Source: Parapristionchus giblindavisi
Lineage: Eukaryota; Nematoda; Chromadorea; Rhabditida; Diplogasteridae
Assembly: GCA_943737045.1 (NCBI GenBank)
Contig: CALSFV010000283.1
Span: 270,501 to 334,500, forward strand
DNA length: 64,000 bases
Direction: 5' to 3'
In this document: piece after piece, positions 23,463 through 35,593 of the stretch
Position numbering within the stretch: the stretch's first letter is position 1
Layout: every line of letters starts with the position of its first letter
The notes under the pieces: generated by a model
What the model saw: the letters and a program-made list of their open reading frames with translations, nothing else
Told to the model about the DNA's origin: nothing
Databases searched by the model: none
Translations under genes and position numbers: made by a program

Positions 23463-24536
23463 ACACTAACTTCCGGCTCGGGCGCTCGCGAACCCGGCTC
23501 TCCCCTCAGCACCATCCATGTCTACCCGGAAGAGGTACTGATCTTTGAAGTTTGATCTCTCTGATCTTTGTAGTTTGATCTCTCTGATCTTTGTAGTTTA
23601 ATCTCTCTGATCCTTGTAGTCTGATCTCTATGATCTTTGTAGTTTGATCCCTCTGATCTTTGTAGTTTGAATCCAAACTTATCCTTGCAGAGCACCAGCA
23701 CCAATACGTCGCAGTCGATCTCGGGCGAGGGTCAGTGGATTTACTTACTGCAATAACTGATTATCCCAAGAAAATAACTAAAGAAGCTCATCTCGTAGTT
23801 CGAAAGCGTTGTTCGAGCGGCGATAAAGGGAGCGTAACCTCACTCAATGGTCTCTTTAACGCGCAATGCTCTCTCGTTGTTAGAGAACAGAGAAATAGTG
23901 TGCGCAATGAAGAGACCATTGAGTGAGTTAACGCTCCCTTTAAAGGTTTTCAAAATGCGGAAAAATTATTTTTTTTCCACTACACGCGCTATAATTTGCT
24001 TGTTATCTCAAATGTTGCCACATCTTTTTTGATATGTGATAAGTTAAATAAATAACGAAATATATCCAAAAATATTTTATGTTATTCCAGCAATGCCCGA
24101 TTTCGCTTCTTCCGAAGACAACACTACTCCACCGCCTACCACAGCTCCTTGACGAGGATGTATGTTGATTAATTTATTATTAATTTAATTATATTATGTT
24201 ATCAATGAAATCGTAAGAAAACTATACGTTTGCGGCTGAAAGCAGATGCGACGGCTACAGTGTGCAAGTAAAACGCAAAAATCTTCTTTTATGACGAAAT
24301 TTATGAAACTTTACTTCTATTTTACCTTTTTTGTGCAGCCAGGCCGGTCACAGAAAAAGGTAGAGCGAAAGAGAGAGTACACAAAAATGAGAGAGCACAG
24401 ACGGTTAAAGTATACCATACTGTCCCTGTGTTGGAGAAACGCCGTATAAATGTAATTAAATTTAATAATATCAATAGATGCACTAGTATCAGTTTGCATG
24501 CACTTTGAATGCAAAATTGCGTGATTCTCATTGGAC

Positions 24537-24744
24537 CTCTGGTATTTTGCCACTTAAAGTCTACTTAAACTACGTCACAGACTTTAAGTAGACTTTAAGT
24601 AAACTTTAAGTGAAAGAATATTTGACGAAATGCATTACAGTATACCACACCACTTTAAGTAGACTTACGTCTCACTTTAAGTTTACTTAAAGTCTACTTA
24701 AAGTGGGAAAGATTAAGTAGACTTTAAGTGGCAAAATACCAGAG
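24537..24744. mobile_element. 208-bp MITE with repeated CTTTAAGT motifs, copy 3 only
   Basis: The first and last 30 or so bases are inverted copies (CTCTGGTATTTTGCCACTTA and inverse). Between them, ACTTTAAGTAGACTTTAAGT-type units recur in both orientations, so most of the element can fold. It is absent from the same intron of copies 1, 2, 4 and 5. Confidence 0.6.
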
Positions 24745-25970
24745 ACGGAGCAGCGTTCTCTTGTTTTTCACCGATTGATGCAGCATGAATGCGACGGGTT
24801 TAGGTGTACATAACTGTGATAGAGAAATCGGTAAACAAATCATTACTACTACTCAATAAACACATTGATAAGCAAATTGATAAATAAATCGATGAATGAA
24901 CTAATCGATATTTCAATATTTAATCAATTTTTTTTCAAATTTCAGTCCCAGAATGACTCAAGGCGCTCACTCGAGAGGAGGCCATCGGTAATTTATATCA
25001 TTAATTATTGTGAAAACTTTTAATTGTAGTTTGATCTCTCTGATGCATCACTGAATGTAGTTTGATCTTTGATCTCTGATTATGATTAATTCACTCCAGC
25101 GCTGACCACAATGTCGGAGGAGGAGATCATCGATCGAAGACGAGTGAGGATCCGTTTGCCGGTCGGATACTCGATCCCATGACAGGTTCGGTTTTTGTAG
25201 TTTGATTTTTGTTCTTTAGTACTTTGATCTTATATCTTTCGAAGTTTGATCTTTGATCTATCGTAGTTTGATCATTGATCGCCCTTGCAGCACTTCGGGC
25301 TAACACAACGGACAGCGAGTGGACGACCATTCGGCGTATGATGCGCTCGTCCGATGTAACTATTTCATTTGTACTTTGATCTTTGATCCCTGTAGTTTGT
25401 AGTTTGATCTTTGATCTCCTGTAGTTTGATCTTTGATCTCTTGTAGATCATCTTCTTTGACAATACGGAGGAGGAGCTGTGCATGCACGATCCGCGTCGA
25501 TCTCGACCCGCCCCCGCAACGGAAGAAGAGGTAGATCATCGGCGATTTATTGATTTTTTGTCAATCGATAATTAACTACTGATTGCACGAGGCAGTTTGA
25601 TTAGAGGATTCGTGGATTCAGTGGAAAATCACAGTATGACGTTGTTTTGTTTTGCATGAGAAATCAGTGTGCGGATTCGATAAATCGATAAGTGGGCGGA
25701 GTCTAAATCGATTTTTTAAATGTATAAATTATAAATGTTGATCGCAGAGTGAGGATAACGGTGCGTGGCAGACGGTGTAAGTGGATACCTCTGGTCTGCC
25801 GTTTGCCAACGATTAGTACTGGAAGGACAAGCGGTTCATTCGACCGAGGTACTACGATATCGGGTTACTACGGTATCCGAGGGAAGGGGCGGAGTCTGTT
25901 CTTTTGGGTACGGTAATGGGTCATCGGTGATGGTCCCTGGCGATCCCGCAGGATACATCCAAATTGGACA

Positions 25971-27111
25971 ATATCACGCCTGTCACGAGAGAATTGAGCT
26001 GAGAGTGGGAATGAGGAAAAATGGTGAAACGGGTTAGGACCATTTTTGGACATCTCTAGGCATGCCCTACCAGCTCCCAAAGTCTCAGTATGCAATTTTC
26101 ATTTTGGGGCTCAATACACCGGTTCGGTATTTTGAAGTCCCAACTTTGAACATGAATTTCTCGCTTCTGGTTCGTTTTAGCGAAAAAGTGTCACAAGAGT
26201 GACCCCCGCTCTTTTTTCGAGCTCTATCGTTCTAATCAAACCAGAGGTCATGAAAATGTCTATGAACAGAGCTACACTTCGAAGAAAATAACTCAAAAAT
26301 TTAGGAAAAGGAGGTGCTCTTCTTCCAGTATGTTATTAAGTTTTTCATGCGCTTTCAAATGAGGGGTTTGCGAAAAAAATACGTTAATGCGTTCGTATGG
26401 TTCACCCCCTTGGAAAGTTCCTGATGATTTGAAGTCATTTTCGCCCAACCACAATCTCTCGTTTTACACACTCTCTCGCCGGAGAATGAAAGAAATAGAG
26501 GGGAGTGAAAGGGGGGGAAACGATATGTTTCATTCCGCACCGCGCACTCGAGACCGTGCGGTGCAGAAGGGAATGGGATGGAATGAAAGGAATGGGCGAG
26601 AGAGTGTGTGAAACGAGAGATTGTGGGTGGCGAAATTGACTTCAAATCATCAGGAAAATTCCAAGGGGGTGAACCATACGAACGCATTAACGTATTTTTT
26701 TCGCAAGCCCCTCATTCGAAAGAGCATGAAAAACTAAATAACATACTGGAAGAAGGGCACCTCCTTTTCTTAAATTTTTGAGTTATTTGCTTCGAAGTGT
26801 AGCTCTGTTCATAGACATTTTCATGACTTCTGGTTTCCTTAGATCGATAGAGATCGAAAAAGAGCGGGGGTTACTCTTGCAACACTTTTTCGCTAAAACG
26901 AACCAGAAGCGAGAAATTCGTGTTCAAAGTTGGGACTTCACCTTACCGAACCGGTGTATTGAGCCCCAAAATGAAAATTTCATAATGAGACTTTGGGGGC
27001 TGGTATGTCATGCCTAGAGATGTCCAAAAATGGTCCTAACCCATTTCACCATTTTCGCTCTATTCCTATGAATTGCAAATTTAGCTCAATTCTCTCGTGA
27101 CAGGTGTGATA
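25971..27111. repeat. 1.14-kb near-perfect palindrome (foldback element)
   Basis: The left arm, starting ATATCACGCCTGTCACGAGA, is matched in reverse by the right arm, ending TCTCGTGACAGGTGTGATAT, with arms of about 550 bases and a centre near 26541-26552 around GCACTCGAGACCGTGC. Arms differ by scattered substitutions. No target duplication was recognised. It lies in intron 22 of copy 3 and has no counterpart in other copies. Confidence 0.7.
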
Positions 27112-27155
27112 TATATTGTTTGTGAGAGTTATCTTTGAGAGGGATATTCATGAAC

Positions 27156-27336
27156 ATCCTTTTCGGTGCCCTCACCGAATTATTTTTATATACTTGGTCG
27201 ATTTAGAAAAATCATTATTTTTCGCATAAATTTTAATATTTCGCATAAAAAAGGCGCATTTTATAGTGGGTAGATCCGGAAAATCAGCCGTATATAGTGG
27301 GTCAAACCTCACACGGTGAGGGTATGAAAATGTATG
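27156..27336. mobile_element. Family M MITE in copy 3
   Basis: The right end TATGAAAATGTATG and interior match the element at 53745; the left end is altered. TTCATGAAC stands on both sides, an 8-9 bp target duplication. Confidence 0.5.
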
Positions 27337-28331
27337 TTCATGAACCATAACTGTATATCATCCAGGGATGCTTTCTGGTCTTTTTTCCCCTACTATGTGT
27401 GATCGAGAGAAGATGATCCGATAAACCGACCACTCTATACTACACAGGAAACTGGAGCGGCAACAGTCGTCAGTGGCAGTGGATCAGACAGCGCAGCTAC
27501 GGCGTGCCCAGATTGCGCTTCAGCTAGTGCGAACCATGGCCGATGGAAAGGTAAGCTACTTTAGCTTAATTTTAGTATTTTTTGAAATTTTAAAGGCACT
27601 CAAGCTAATTTTGCTCCCCGCAATACTCTCTCGCAAACAAAGAAAGCGAGAGAGTGTAGCCAGAGCGGATTGCTTCAAATTTGCTGGGGCTGTAGCTTTA
27701 ATTATATTATTTTTGACATTTTTAATAACTTTACCATAATAAAACGATTCTCGAATACCTTTCTGAAGTATTTTATTATGCGGGAACAAGACAATGGTAG
27801 GATGCTTGGTTTGGCATGCCGCACGAATTCCTAAAATTCCACCCGCATGTTGGCTGTTTCACAGATGAGTGTTATAGCAATGCCATTTATTGGTATTATT
27901 ATTCACTTAATACTTGAAAACATATACATTTATCTTATGAGCTGTGTGGAAGAGTAAGTCAGGGACGGGGGTGGGGAGGGGAGTTTGCTCTCGCAATTTC
28001 TTATTTTCCGTCTCTGGGAGATTTTTTCCGTTCAAGAAAACAGTCGAGCTCGAATTTGGTGATGGAAATGCATGAAACTTACGAAAACGTTGATATCGTC
28101 TATTAGGCATGTTTGACAGTTGGTAGTTTATACCTCCAGATATGCAATTAAGAAATTCAAGACATGTTTAACGATTTCATATAAATCCCTAAATTCCACC
28201 AGTATCTTTCCTGTTTCGCACTTGCGTCATTAACAATGCCATTTATTGGTTCAGTGATCAATAATTGACCGCTAGATACCTGAAATGGATACCCCGATTT
28301 ATATTTTTATCTGAAACACTCGGCTCTGGCA

Positions 28332-31300
28332 ATGCTCTCTCGCTTTCCTTGTCTGCGAGAGAGTGTCTCTCTCACTTTCCTTGCCTGCGATAGAGTGTCT
28401 CTCTCACTTTCCTTGTCTGCGAGAGAGTGTCTCTCTCACTTTCCTTGCCTGCGATAGAGTGTCTCTCTCACTTTCCTTGTCTGCGAGAGAGTGTCTCTCT
28501 CACTTTCCTTGTCTGCGAGAGAGTGTCTATCTCACTTTCCTTGTCTGCGAGAGAGTGTCTCTCTCACTTTCCTTGTCTGCGAGAGAGTGTCTCTCTCACT
28601 TTCCTTGTCTGCGAGAGAGTGTCTCTCTCACTTTCCTTGTCTGCGAGAGAGTGTCTCTCTCACTTTCCTTGTCTGCGAGAGAGTGTCTCTCTCACTTTCC
28701 TTGTCTGCGATAGAGTGTCTCTCTCACTTTCCTTGTCTGCGAGAGAGTGTCTCTCTCACTTTCCTTGTCTGCGAGAGAGTGTCTCTCTCACTTTCCTTGT
28801 CTGCGAGAGAGTGTCTCTCTCACTTTCCTTGTCTGCGAGAGAGTGTCTCTCTCACTTTCCTTGTCTGCGAGAGAGTGTCTCTCTCACTTTCCTTGTCTGC
28901 GAGAGAGTGTCTCTCTCACTTTCCTTGTCTGCGAGAGAGTGTCTCTCTCACTTTCCTTGTCTGCGAGAGAGTGTCTCTCTCACTTTCCTTGTCTGCGAGA
29001 GAGTGTCTCTCTCACTTTCCTTGTCTGCGAGAGAGTGTCTCTCTCACTTTCCTTGTCTGCGAGAGAGTGTCTCTCTCACTTTCCTTGTCTGCGAGAGAGT
29101 GTCTCTCTCACTTTCCTTGTCTGCGAGAGAGTGTCTCTCTCACTTTCCTTGTCTGCGAGAGAGTGTCTCTCTCACTTTCCTTGTCTGCGAGAGAGTGTCT
29201 CTCTCACTTTCCTTGTCTGCGAGAGAGTGTCTCTCTCACTTTCCTTGTCTGCGAGAGAGTGTCTCTCTCACTTTCCTTGTCTGCGAGAGAGTGTCTCTCT
29301 CACTTTCCTTGTCTGCGAGAGAGTGTCTCTCTCACTTTCCTTGTCTGCGAGAGAGTGTCTCTCTCACTTTCCTTGTCTGCGAGAGAGTGTCTCTCTCACT
29401 TTCCTTGTCTGCGAGAGAGTGTCTCTCTCACTTTCCTTGTCTGCGAGAGAGTGTCTCTCTCACTTTCCTTGTCTGCGAGAGAGTGTCTCTCTCACTTTCC
29501 TTGTCTGCGAGAGAGTGTCTCTCTCACTTTCCTTGTCTGCGAGAGAGTGTCTCTCTCACTTTCCTTGTCTGCGAGAGAGTGTCTCTCTCACTTTCCTTGT
29601 CTGCGAGAGAGTGTCTCTCTCACTTTCCTTGTCTGCGAGAGAGTGTCTCTCTCACTTTCCTTGTCTGCGAGAGAGTGTCTCTCTCACTTTCCTTGTCTGC
29701 GAGAGAGTGTCTCTCTCACTTTCCTTGTCTGCGAGAGAGTGTCTCTCTCACTTTCCTTGTCTGCGAGAGAGTGTCTCTCTCACTTTCCTTGTCTGCGAGA
29801 GAGTGTCTCTCTCACTTTCCTTGTCTGCGAGAGAGTGTCTCTCTCACTTTCCTTGTCTGCGAGAGAGTGTCTCTCTCACTTTCCTTGTCTGCGAGAGAGT
29901 GTCTCTCTCACTTTCCTTGTCTGCGAGAGAGTGTCTCTCTCACTTTCCTTGTCTGCGAGAGAGTGTCTCTCTCACTTTCCTTGTCTGCGAGAGAGTGTCT
30001 CTCTCACTTTCCTTGTCTGCGAGAGAGTGTCTCTCTCACTTTCCTTGTCTGCGAGAGAGTGTCTCTCTCACTTTCCTTGTCTGCGAGAGAGTGTCTCTCT
30101 CACTTTCCTTGTCTGCGAGAGAGTGTCTCTCTCACTTTCCTTGTCTGCGAGAGAGTGTCTCTCTCACTTTCCTTGTCTGCGAGAGAGTGTCTCTCTCACT
30201 TTCCTTGTCTGCGAGAGAGTGTCTCTCTCACTTTCCTTGTCTGCGAGAGAGTGTCTCTCTCACTTTCCTTGTCTGCGAGAGAGTGTCTCTCTCACTTTCC
30301 TTGTCTGCGAGAGAGTGTCTCTCTCACTTTCCTTGTCTGCGAGAGAGTGTCTCTCTCACTTTCCTTGTCTGCGAGAGAGTGTCTCTCTCACTTTCCTTGT
30401 CTGCGAGAGAGTGTCTCTCTCACTTTCCTTGTCTGCGAGAGAGTGTCTCTCTCACTTTCCTTGTCTGCGAGAGAGTGTCTCTCTCACTTTCCTTGTCTGC
30501 GAGAGAGTGTCTCTCTCACTTTCCTTGTCTGCGAGAGAGTGTCTCTCTCACTTTCCTTGTCTGCGAGAGAGTGTCTCTCTCACTTTCCTTGTCTGCGAGA
30601 GAGTGTCTCTCTCACTTTCCTTGTCTGCGAGAGAGTGTCTCTCTCACTTTCCTTGTCTGCGAGAGAGTGTCTCTCTCACTTTCCTTGTCTGCGAGAGAGT
30701 GTCTCTCTCACTTTCCTTGTCTGCGAGAGAGTGTCTCTCTCACTTTCCTTGTCTGCGAGAGAGTGTCTCTCTCACTTTCCTTGTCTGCGAGAGAGTGTCT
30801 CTCTCACTTTCCTTGTCTGCGAGAGAGTGTCTCTCTCACTTTCCTTGTCTGCGAGAGAGTGTCTCTCTCACTTTCCTTGTCTGCGAGAGAGTGTCTCTCT
30901 CACTTTCCTTGCCTGCGAGAGAGTGTCTCTCTCACTTTCCTTGTCTGCGAGAGAGTGTCTCTCTCACTTTCCTTGTCTGCGAGAGAGTGTCTCTCTCACT
31001 TTCCTTGCCTGCGAGAGAGTGTCTCTCTCACTTTCCTTGTCTGCGAGAGAGTGTCTCTCTCACTTTCCTTGTCTGCGAGAGAGTGTCTCTCTCACTTTCC
31101 TTGTCTGCGAGAGAGTGTCTCTCTCACTTTCCTTGTCTGCGAGAGAGTGTCTCTCTCACTTTCCTTGTCTGCGAGAGAGTGTCTCTCTCACTTTCCTTGT
31201 CTGCGAGAGAGTGTCTCTCTCACTTTCCTTGTCTGCGAGAGAGTGTCTCTCTCACTTTCCTTGTCTGCGAGAGAGTGTCTCTCTCACTTTCCTTGTCTGC

Positions 31301-31566
31301 GAGAGAGTGTCTCTCTCACTTTCCTTGTCTGCGAGAGAGTGTCTCTCTCACTTTCCTTGTCTGCGAGAGAGTGTCTCTCTCACTTTCCTTGTCTGCGAGA
31401 GAGTGTCTCTCTCACTTTCCTTGTCTGCGAGAGAGTGTCTCTCTCACTTTCCTTGTCTGCGAGAGAGTGTCTCTCTCACTTTCCTTGTCTGCGAGAGAGT
31501 GTCTCTCTCACTTTCCTTGTCTGCGAGAGAGTGTCTCTCTCACTTTCCTTGCCTGCGAGAGAGTGT
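28332..31566. repeat. 32-bp satellite, about 100 units, derived from a hairpin MITE
   Basis: The unit contains CTTTCCTTGTCTGCGAGAGA followed by GTGTCTCTCTCA and repeats with almost no variation; only a few units carry GCCTGC or GATAGAG changes, mostly in the first four and near 30910-31010 and 31550. It starts and ends in the halves of a CTCTGGCAATGCTCTCTCGC...GAGAGTGTTGTCAGAGCGG hairpin that stands alone at the equivalent place in copies 2, 4 and 5. Because 32 is not a multiple of 3 and the unit has no stop in this orientation, three long overlapping open frames arise; they are artefacts. Confidence 0.9.
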
Positions 31567-31890
31567 TGTCAGAGCGGAGATTTTCAAAATCACTCGTTAT
31601 GTAATTTTAAAGTCATCAATAGTGTCTATAGCGCATTAATTTTTTTCAGTTTTTTTTTGTCAAAAATAAGAGCAGTTTTGAATGGGGTGCTAATCATTTG
31701 CGAAAGCTATCGAGAACCGGGCTAGTGATCACTGGTTGGCGGAGTCTTGCTGTATCGATCGATCGATATATTGATTTATCGATATATTGATTGATTGATT
31801 GATTGATTGACTATTTATTTGTTTATTGGTTGGTCATTGATTGATTTATTTATCGATCGATATATTGATCGATTATTTATTGATTATTCC

Positions 31891-32051
31891 CATAGGTCGA
31901 ATAGCTAGGTTATTGGTTTTCAAAATCCGGTCAGGTTTTACGATTTTTGGCAAATTTAGCTCAAAATCCGGTCAGGTTTTTCGATTTTTGTGAAATTTTG
32001 GAGCAAAATCAGGTCAGACTTGGTACTTTGTAACATACTTTTCGACCTATG
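31891..32051. mobile_element. Family G MITE directly before E24 of copy 3
   Basis: It begins CATAGGTCGAATAGCTAGG and ends CATACTTTTCGACCTATG, leaving only about 16 bases between its end and the first base of E24 (32068). Other copies lack it at this site. Confidence 0.55.
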
Positions 32052-32459
32052 ATTTTTCCACTCGCAGGCTCTCTCAAACGCGAAGGACATGAAGGACGGT
32101 GCGGTGTTGAGGAAGAGGTTGGAGATGTTCGACTTCACCCAGCCAGTGCAGCCGGTTGAGGAGGACCCCGTGGCGAAGAAGGCTGAAGAGGTGCAGTTTG
32201 TAGTTTGGACTTTGATCTTTGTTCTTTGTAGTCCTTTCTTCTACGTTTCTCTATATATCGTATCAATATTGCATAGTTTGATGTTATCGTAGCTTTACTG
32301 TAGTTTGAACTTAATCTCTCTCTCTGGACCATTTCGTCTAGTAAAATCAATCGCGCATTCCTATCAAATGTTCTTAACAGCTTTTTTAAAACATAGGTGG
32401 GCGCGTGAAAACGAATATTTTTTGCGCACAGCTTCCCCCCAACGTGACCACCAATGTTT

Positions 32460-34137
32460 AAGACTGAAAGTAAAGTGAAATTACTGATTCTAACAAACAA
32501 GAGACGAAAATAAAACAAGATACGTTTGTAGTTAATCTATTGAAATATCAGGTCGGAATTAACTTATAATAATTTAATTTATTCAGATTGGCAAATGATT
32601 GACGCAAAGGGTGGAGTTAGAACGGGAGTAGTATATGTTGTCCCAACATATACTACTAACGGGTTGTTAGCACATCCATAAACTTAGCTTTCAGTCTTGA
32701 GGCTAAATTTGCAACTCCGCTTCAGTTTGAAATCGGAGTCAGAGCCATTCCGATTATTTGCATGCGCTTCCCTACTTGGTGTCTCCACTTTCACGATGTT
32801 TCAGAAGAGCAGGACTTTTCACTAAAGAACTACAAATGATCAGAGTGTCATTGAAAACCATTTCTGATACACCTTTACACTGTGCCTAACTCTACACTCT
32901 GTCCAAAAACTCCCATTTGACTTGTCTTTATAAGCCTATTGCGCCATTCCCCACTGAAAACGATACTCATCACACATTCGCATACGCGGTTTCCGCTTTG
33001 GATGAAACGTGGCGACAAGAAGAGTACGATTTTTGAACTCAGCGTGGTCGTTTTACCCCTACTTGATGTGAAACTCAATGAAACAGAACGTTCATTAAAA
33101 AGTTAGTTCACGATTCACAGTCATTCTATGGGACCTCTGTCACTCACTAGACGTTAACGCAGGGACAGCGAGAATGCATCAAGTGAAAAATAGCAAAAAG
33201 GATTGGTCACAAATGGGAGATGATTTCTTTTGCTGATCCTTCTCGGGGGATTGAACCTTTCTGCCGACCAACCGATCCGGTTGATTGTCCGAGCTCTTAT
33301 CCACTAGACCATGGGTCCCTATTTGCTGATGTGTCAAAGGATCTAGATATACTCGCTCACACCCGTTCTTATATACCGATGCATGGCTCCTCCCATTTTT
33401 GGTAAACCCTATTTATATAGCGATGCTGGCTCCGCCCATTTCAATTCGCGGGCTTGGACACCGATTTCAGACATTAACAACCCCAAATTCTTTATTATTT
33501 CACAAGATGAGATCCAAGGAATACGACGGGAGGCTGCTGGGTCGTTGATAAGAAGCACGATTCTCCATCAAAATCGCGTTGATCATCAGAAACGACGGAG
33601 ATTTCCTCCTGATGACGTCATCAGCAAAGACGATGAAGAAGGATAGAATCACGCTTATTCAACGATTTCAACTTCATCACAATTTTTTGCATATCCAGGA
33701 CTCCACCAATATTGAATAATAAAGAGGGAAGAATTATCTCTTCCATAAAAATATTCAATTATTTAGTTGAAGTCTATTTTAAAGTCATACATCGAGCTAA
33801 TTGGAAACTCTTCGTTCTCACAATCCTCTCGCTTTTTTTGTTTGCGATTGAGTGTTGCCAGAGCGGAGAGTCAAAGTAGACTGGTGTGTGCCTTTAACTA
33901 GTACTAAGAGACTACAAAGATCAAAGACTACAAAGATCAAAGATCAAAGACCAAAAAATCGAATATTGCACCTCTTGAAGCAATGGGGTGTCGACTTGTA
34001 GCGTATTTACCAAACATCTTCTCAATACGCTTGTCACGTCACGTTTCAGGGCAAAGGGGTGCACGCAGGTTCGTGAATTGATCTTTGATCTTTTAGATCT
34101 AATCTTTGATGTCATCGTTCATGCACACGACACTCAC
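32460..34137. other. Left part of the insertion in copy 3 intron 24; tRNA-like segment, no clear gene
   Basis: Homology to the other copies stops near 32460 and resumes near 38660. The 32460-33900 part is unique in the window. It has a tRNA-like segment at 33240-33319 (- strand) and a CTCTGGC hairpin at 33812-33868. A - strand open stretch at about 34068-33972 (CVHPFALKRDVTSVLRRC, ending LLQE at a GTGCAA) could be a further exon of the membrane-protein gene, but no acceptor in phase was found. Confidence 0.4.
33240..33319 (-). ncRNA. tRNA-like sequence, probably a tRNA-derived SINE or pseudogene
   Basis: Read on the - strand it starts GGGACCCATGGTCTAGTGGA (A box TGGTCTAGTGG) and has GGTTCAATCCC as a B box. 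The 3' acceptor half (after the B box) does not pair cleanly with the 5' end, so a working tRNA is unlikely. Confidence 0.35.
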
Positions 34138-35593
34138 TTGAACGACTGACGCGAGGGCTCGTACATCCTGTCGCACTCCTTCTCCTCCTCTCCATCGACG
34201 CTATCTTGCATACCGTCACATACCTGAATGTACGAGTATTAGACTCCGCCCATTTTCAAACCACGCCCCTTTAAGCCCCGCCCATCAAAGCTCCGCCCAC
34301 CTGCATCTTCCTGATACAGAAGGCTTCTCATCGCACTTCGGACAGCTTCTAGCACACGGTCGAATGTGTCCCGAGCACGCCTCCGCCATGGGATACCTGT
34401 AGTTTACGCGTAAGCTCCGCAGCAGAGAATGGATCTCTTTCAATGATCAATGAACAAGGCCAAAATTCAGTTGGTTAAAAGACATGGTTCAGTGGTTCCG
34501 ATCGATAATACAAAGCACTTCGCGCATACCGGCCGTGGAGTGCAAGCGAATCCGAATGCCATGCACAGCGAGACGTTGGGTGGGAAGAGCGCAGAAGCGG
34601 AGAAGTCTCGAAGACCATCGTGCTTCTAAAAGTGTGGATTGGTCTTTGATCTTTGATCTGTGAAATTTGATATTTGATCTTCAGCCTTACATCTTCGTGC
34701 TCCATGTCGGTGTCCTCGTTGTAGCCGGGCCAGACAAATCCGTGTCGAATTGGCTGAAAACATTACAGACATTACAAGGAGATTCTTATGCATTTTAAGA
34801 GTGATCATTTATTGCTCATTCGAAAGCCATATACTTATTGTTAGTTTAGCCATAGGCTTATGATTTAGCGCGACTAAAAACGCTTAACGTAAGACTTTAA
34901 ACGCCTAAGTCGCGTATATATCCTAAGTAACCAACGTGGCACACGACTCCTCCGGGTTGCGATTGCGCCTCTGCCTTCTCGCCGCTACTACTACTGTTCG
35001 AGATGAGAATGAAGGCGATGAGGACCGTCGCTATTACCAGACCGATGACGACTATGATCGCGATGATCAGCACAAACGACGACATCTGGAAAAGTCAGTT
35101 CGTGATTAACTGCGTTGTGTAAGTGGGTACTGTAGCCGCCAAAACTCACATGGTGCAGGCATCGGCAGCACTTGTCGACCATCGAGTCCCTGAGCGAGTC
35201 CGCATGCATCTGCATCTTCATCCAGAGACTCCTACAGAATTCGGTATTATTACACTTGGGATACGGTAGTTCAGTGGGTCAGATGGATGACTACCGCAAT
35301 CACTCACATGGACCCGCCGGTTTCCCCGTTGCCATGGTACATGTTGGTGGGTGTAGTGTAGGCGCCCTGACGGAATGCCTGGAAATAGTAGATAAATCAA
35401 TAATTGCTAATCGATTTTGACAATGCTGACGAATCAAAAATGGATTTGATGGTTTGTGATACAAAGCGAAACTCAAAGTTATCAAAGATCAAGAAGATCA
35501 AAGATCAAAGATCAAAGATCAAACCTCAACAGCAGTTCTTCCAGTACTGTACTCTCCGTGACGACCAAACTCCGGCTCAACAGGATGAGCCAT
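34138..35593 (-). CDS. Single-pass membrane protein with cysteine-rich (LDLa-like) C-terminal part
   Basis: Exons on the - strand: 35593-35525, 35378-35308, 35231-35150, 35085-34936, 34753-34691, 34625-34530, then less certain pieces near 34400-34310 and 34223-34138. The first six join in frame to 177 residues, starting MAHPVEPEFG directly after a CTGTAG acceptor. Residues 78-103 (SFVLIIAIIVVIGLVIATVL onward) are a membrane span preceded by a CCRC cluster that could be acylated; with no signal peptide a type II orientation is likely. The ectodomain has cysteines (LCMAFGFACTPRP), and the last exon reads VCDGMQDSVDGEEEKEC, like the second half of an LDL-receptor class A repeat. The exon before it is open only in a frame that does not fit both junctions, so it may be mis-drawn or broken. 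The gene sits inside an intron of array copy 3, on the opposite strand. Family not recognised. Confidence 0.6.

Noticed and set aside
26355..26687. Frames at 26355-26687 (- strand) and 26387-26611 (+ strand) sharing MRSYGSPPW
   Set aside because: They are the two arms of the palindrome read from opposite ends.
28332..31566. CRISPR-like array
   Set aside because: Units are contiguous with no unique spacers, and the genome is eukaryotic.
28427..31639. Open frames of 1070, 1037 and 992 codons in all three + frames (SLSLSARECLSHFPCLRES type)
   Set aside because: They are the same 32-bp repeat read in three frames; the unit lacks stops in this orientation. No start context, no flanking exon, and the array replaces an ordinary hairpin in an intron.
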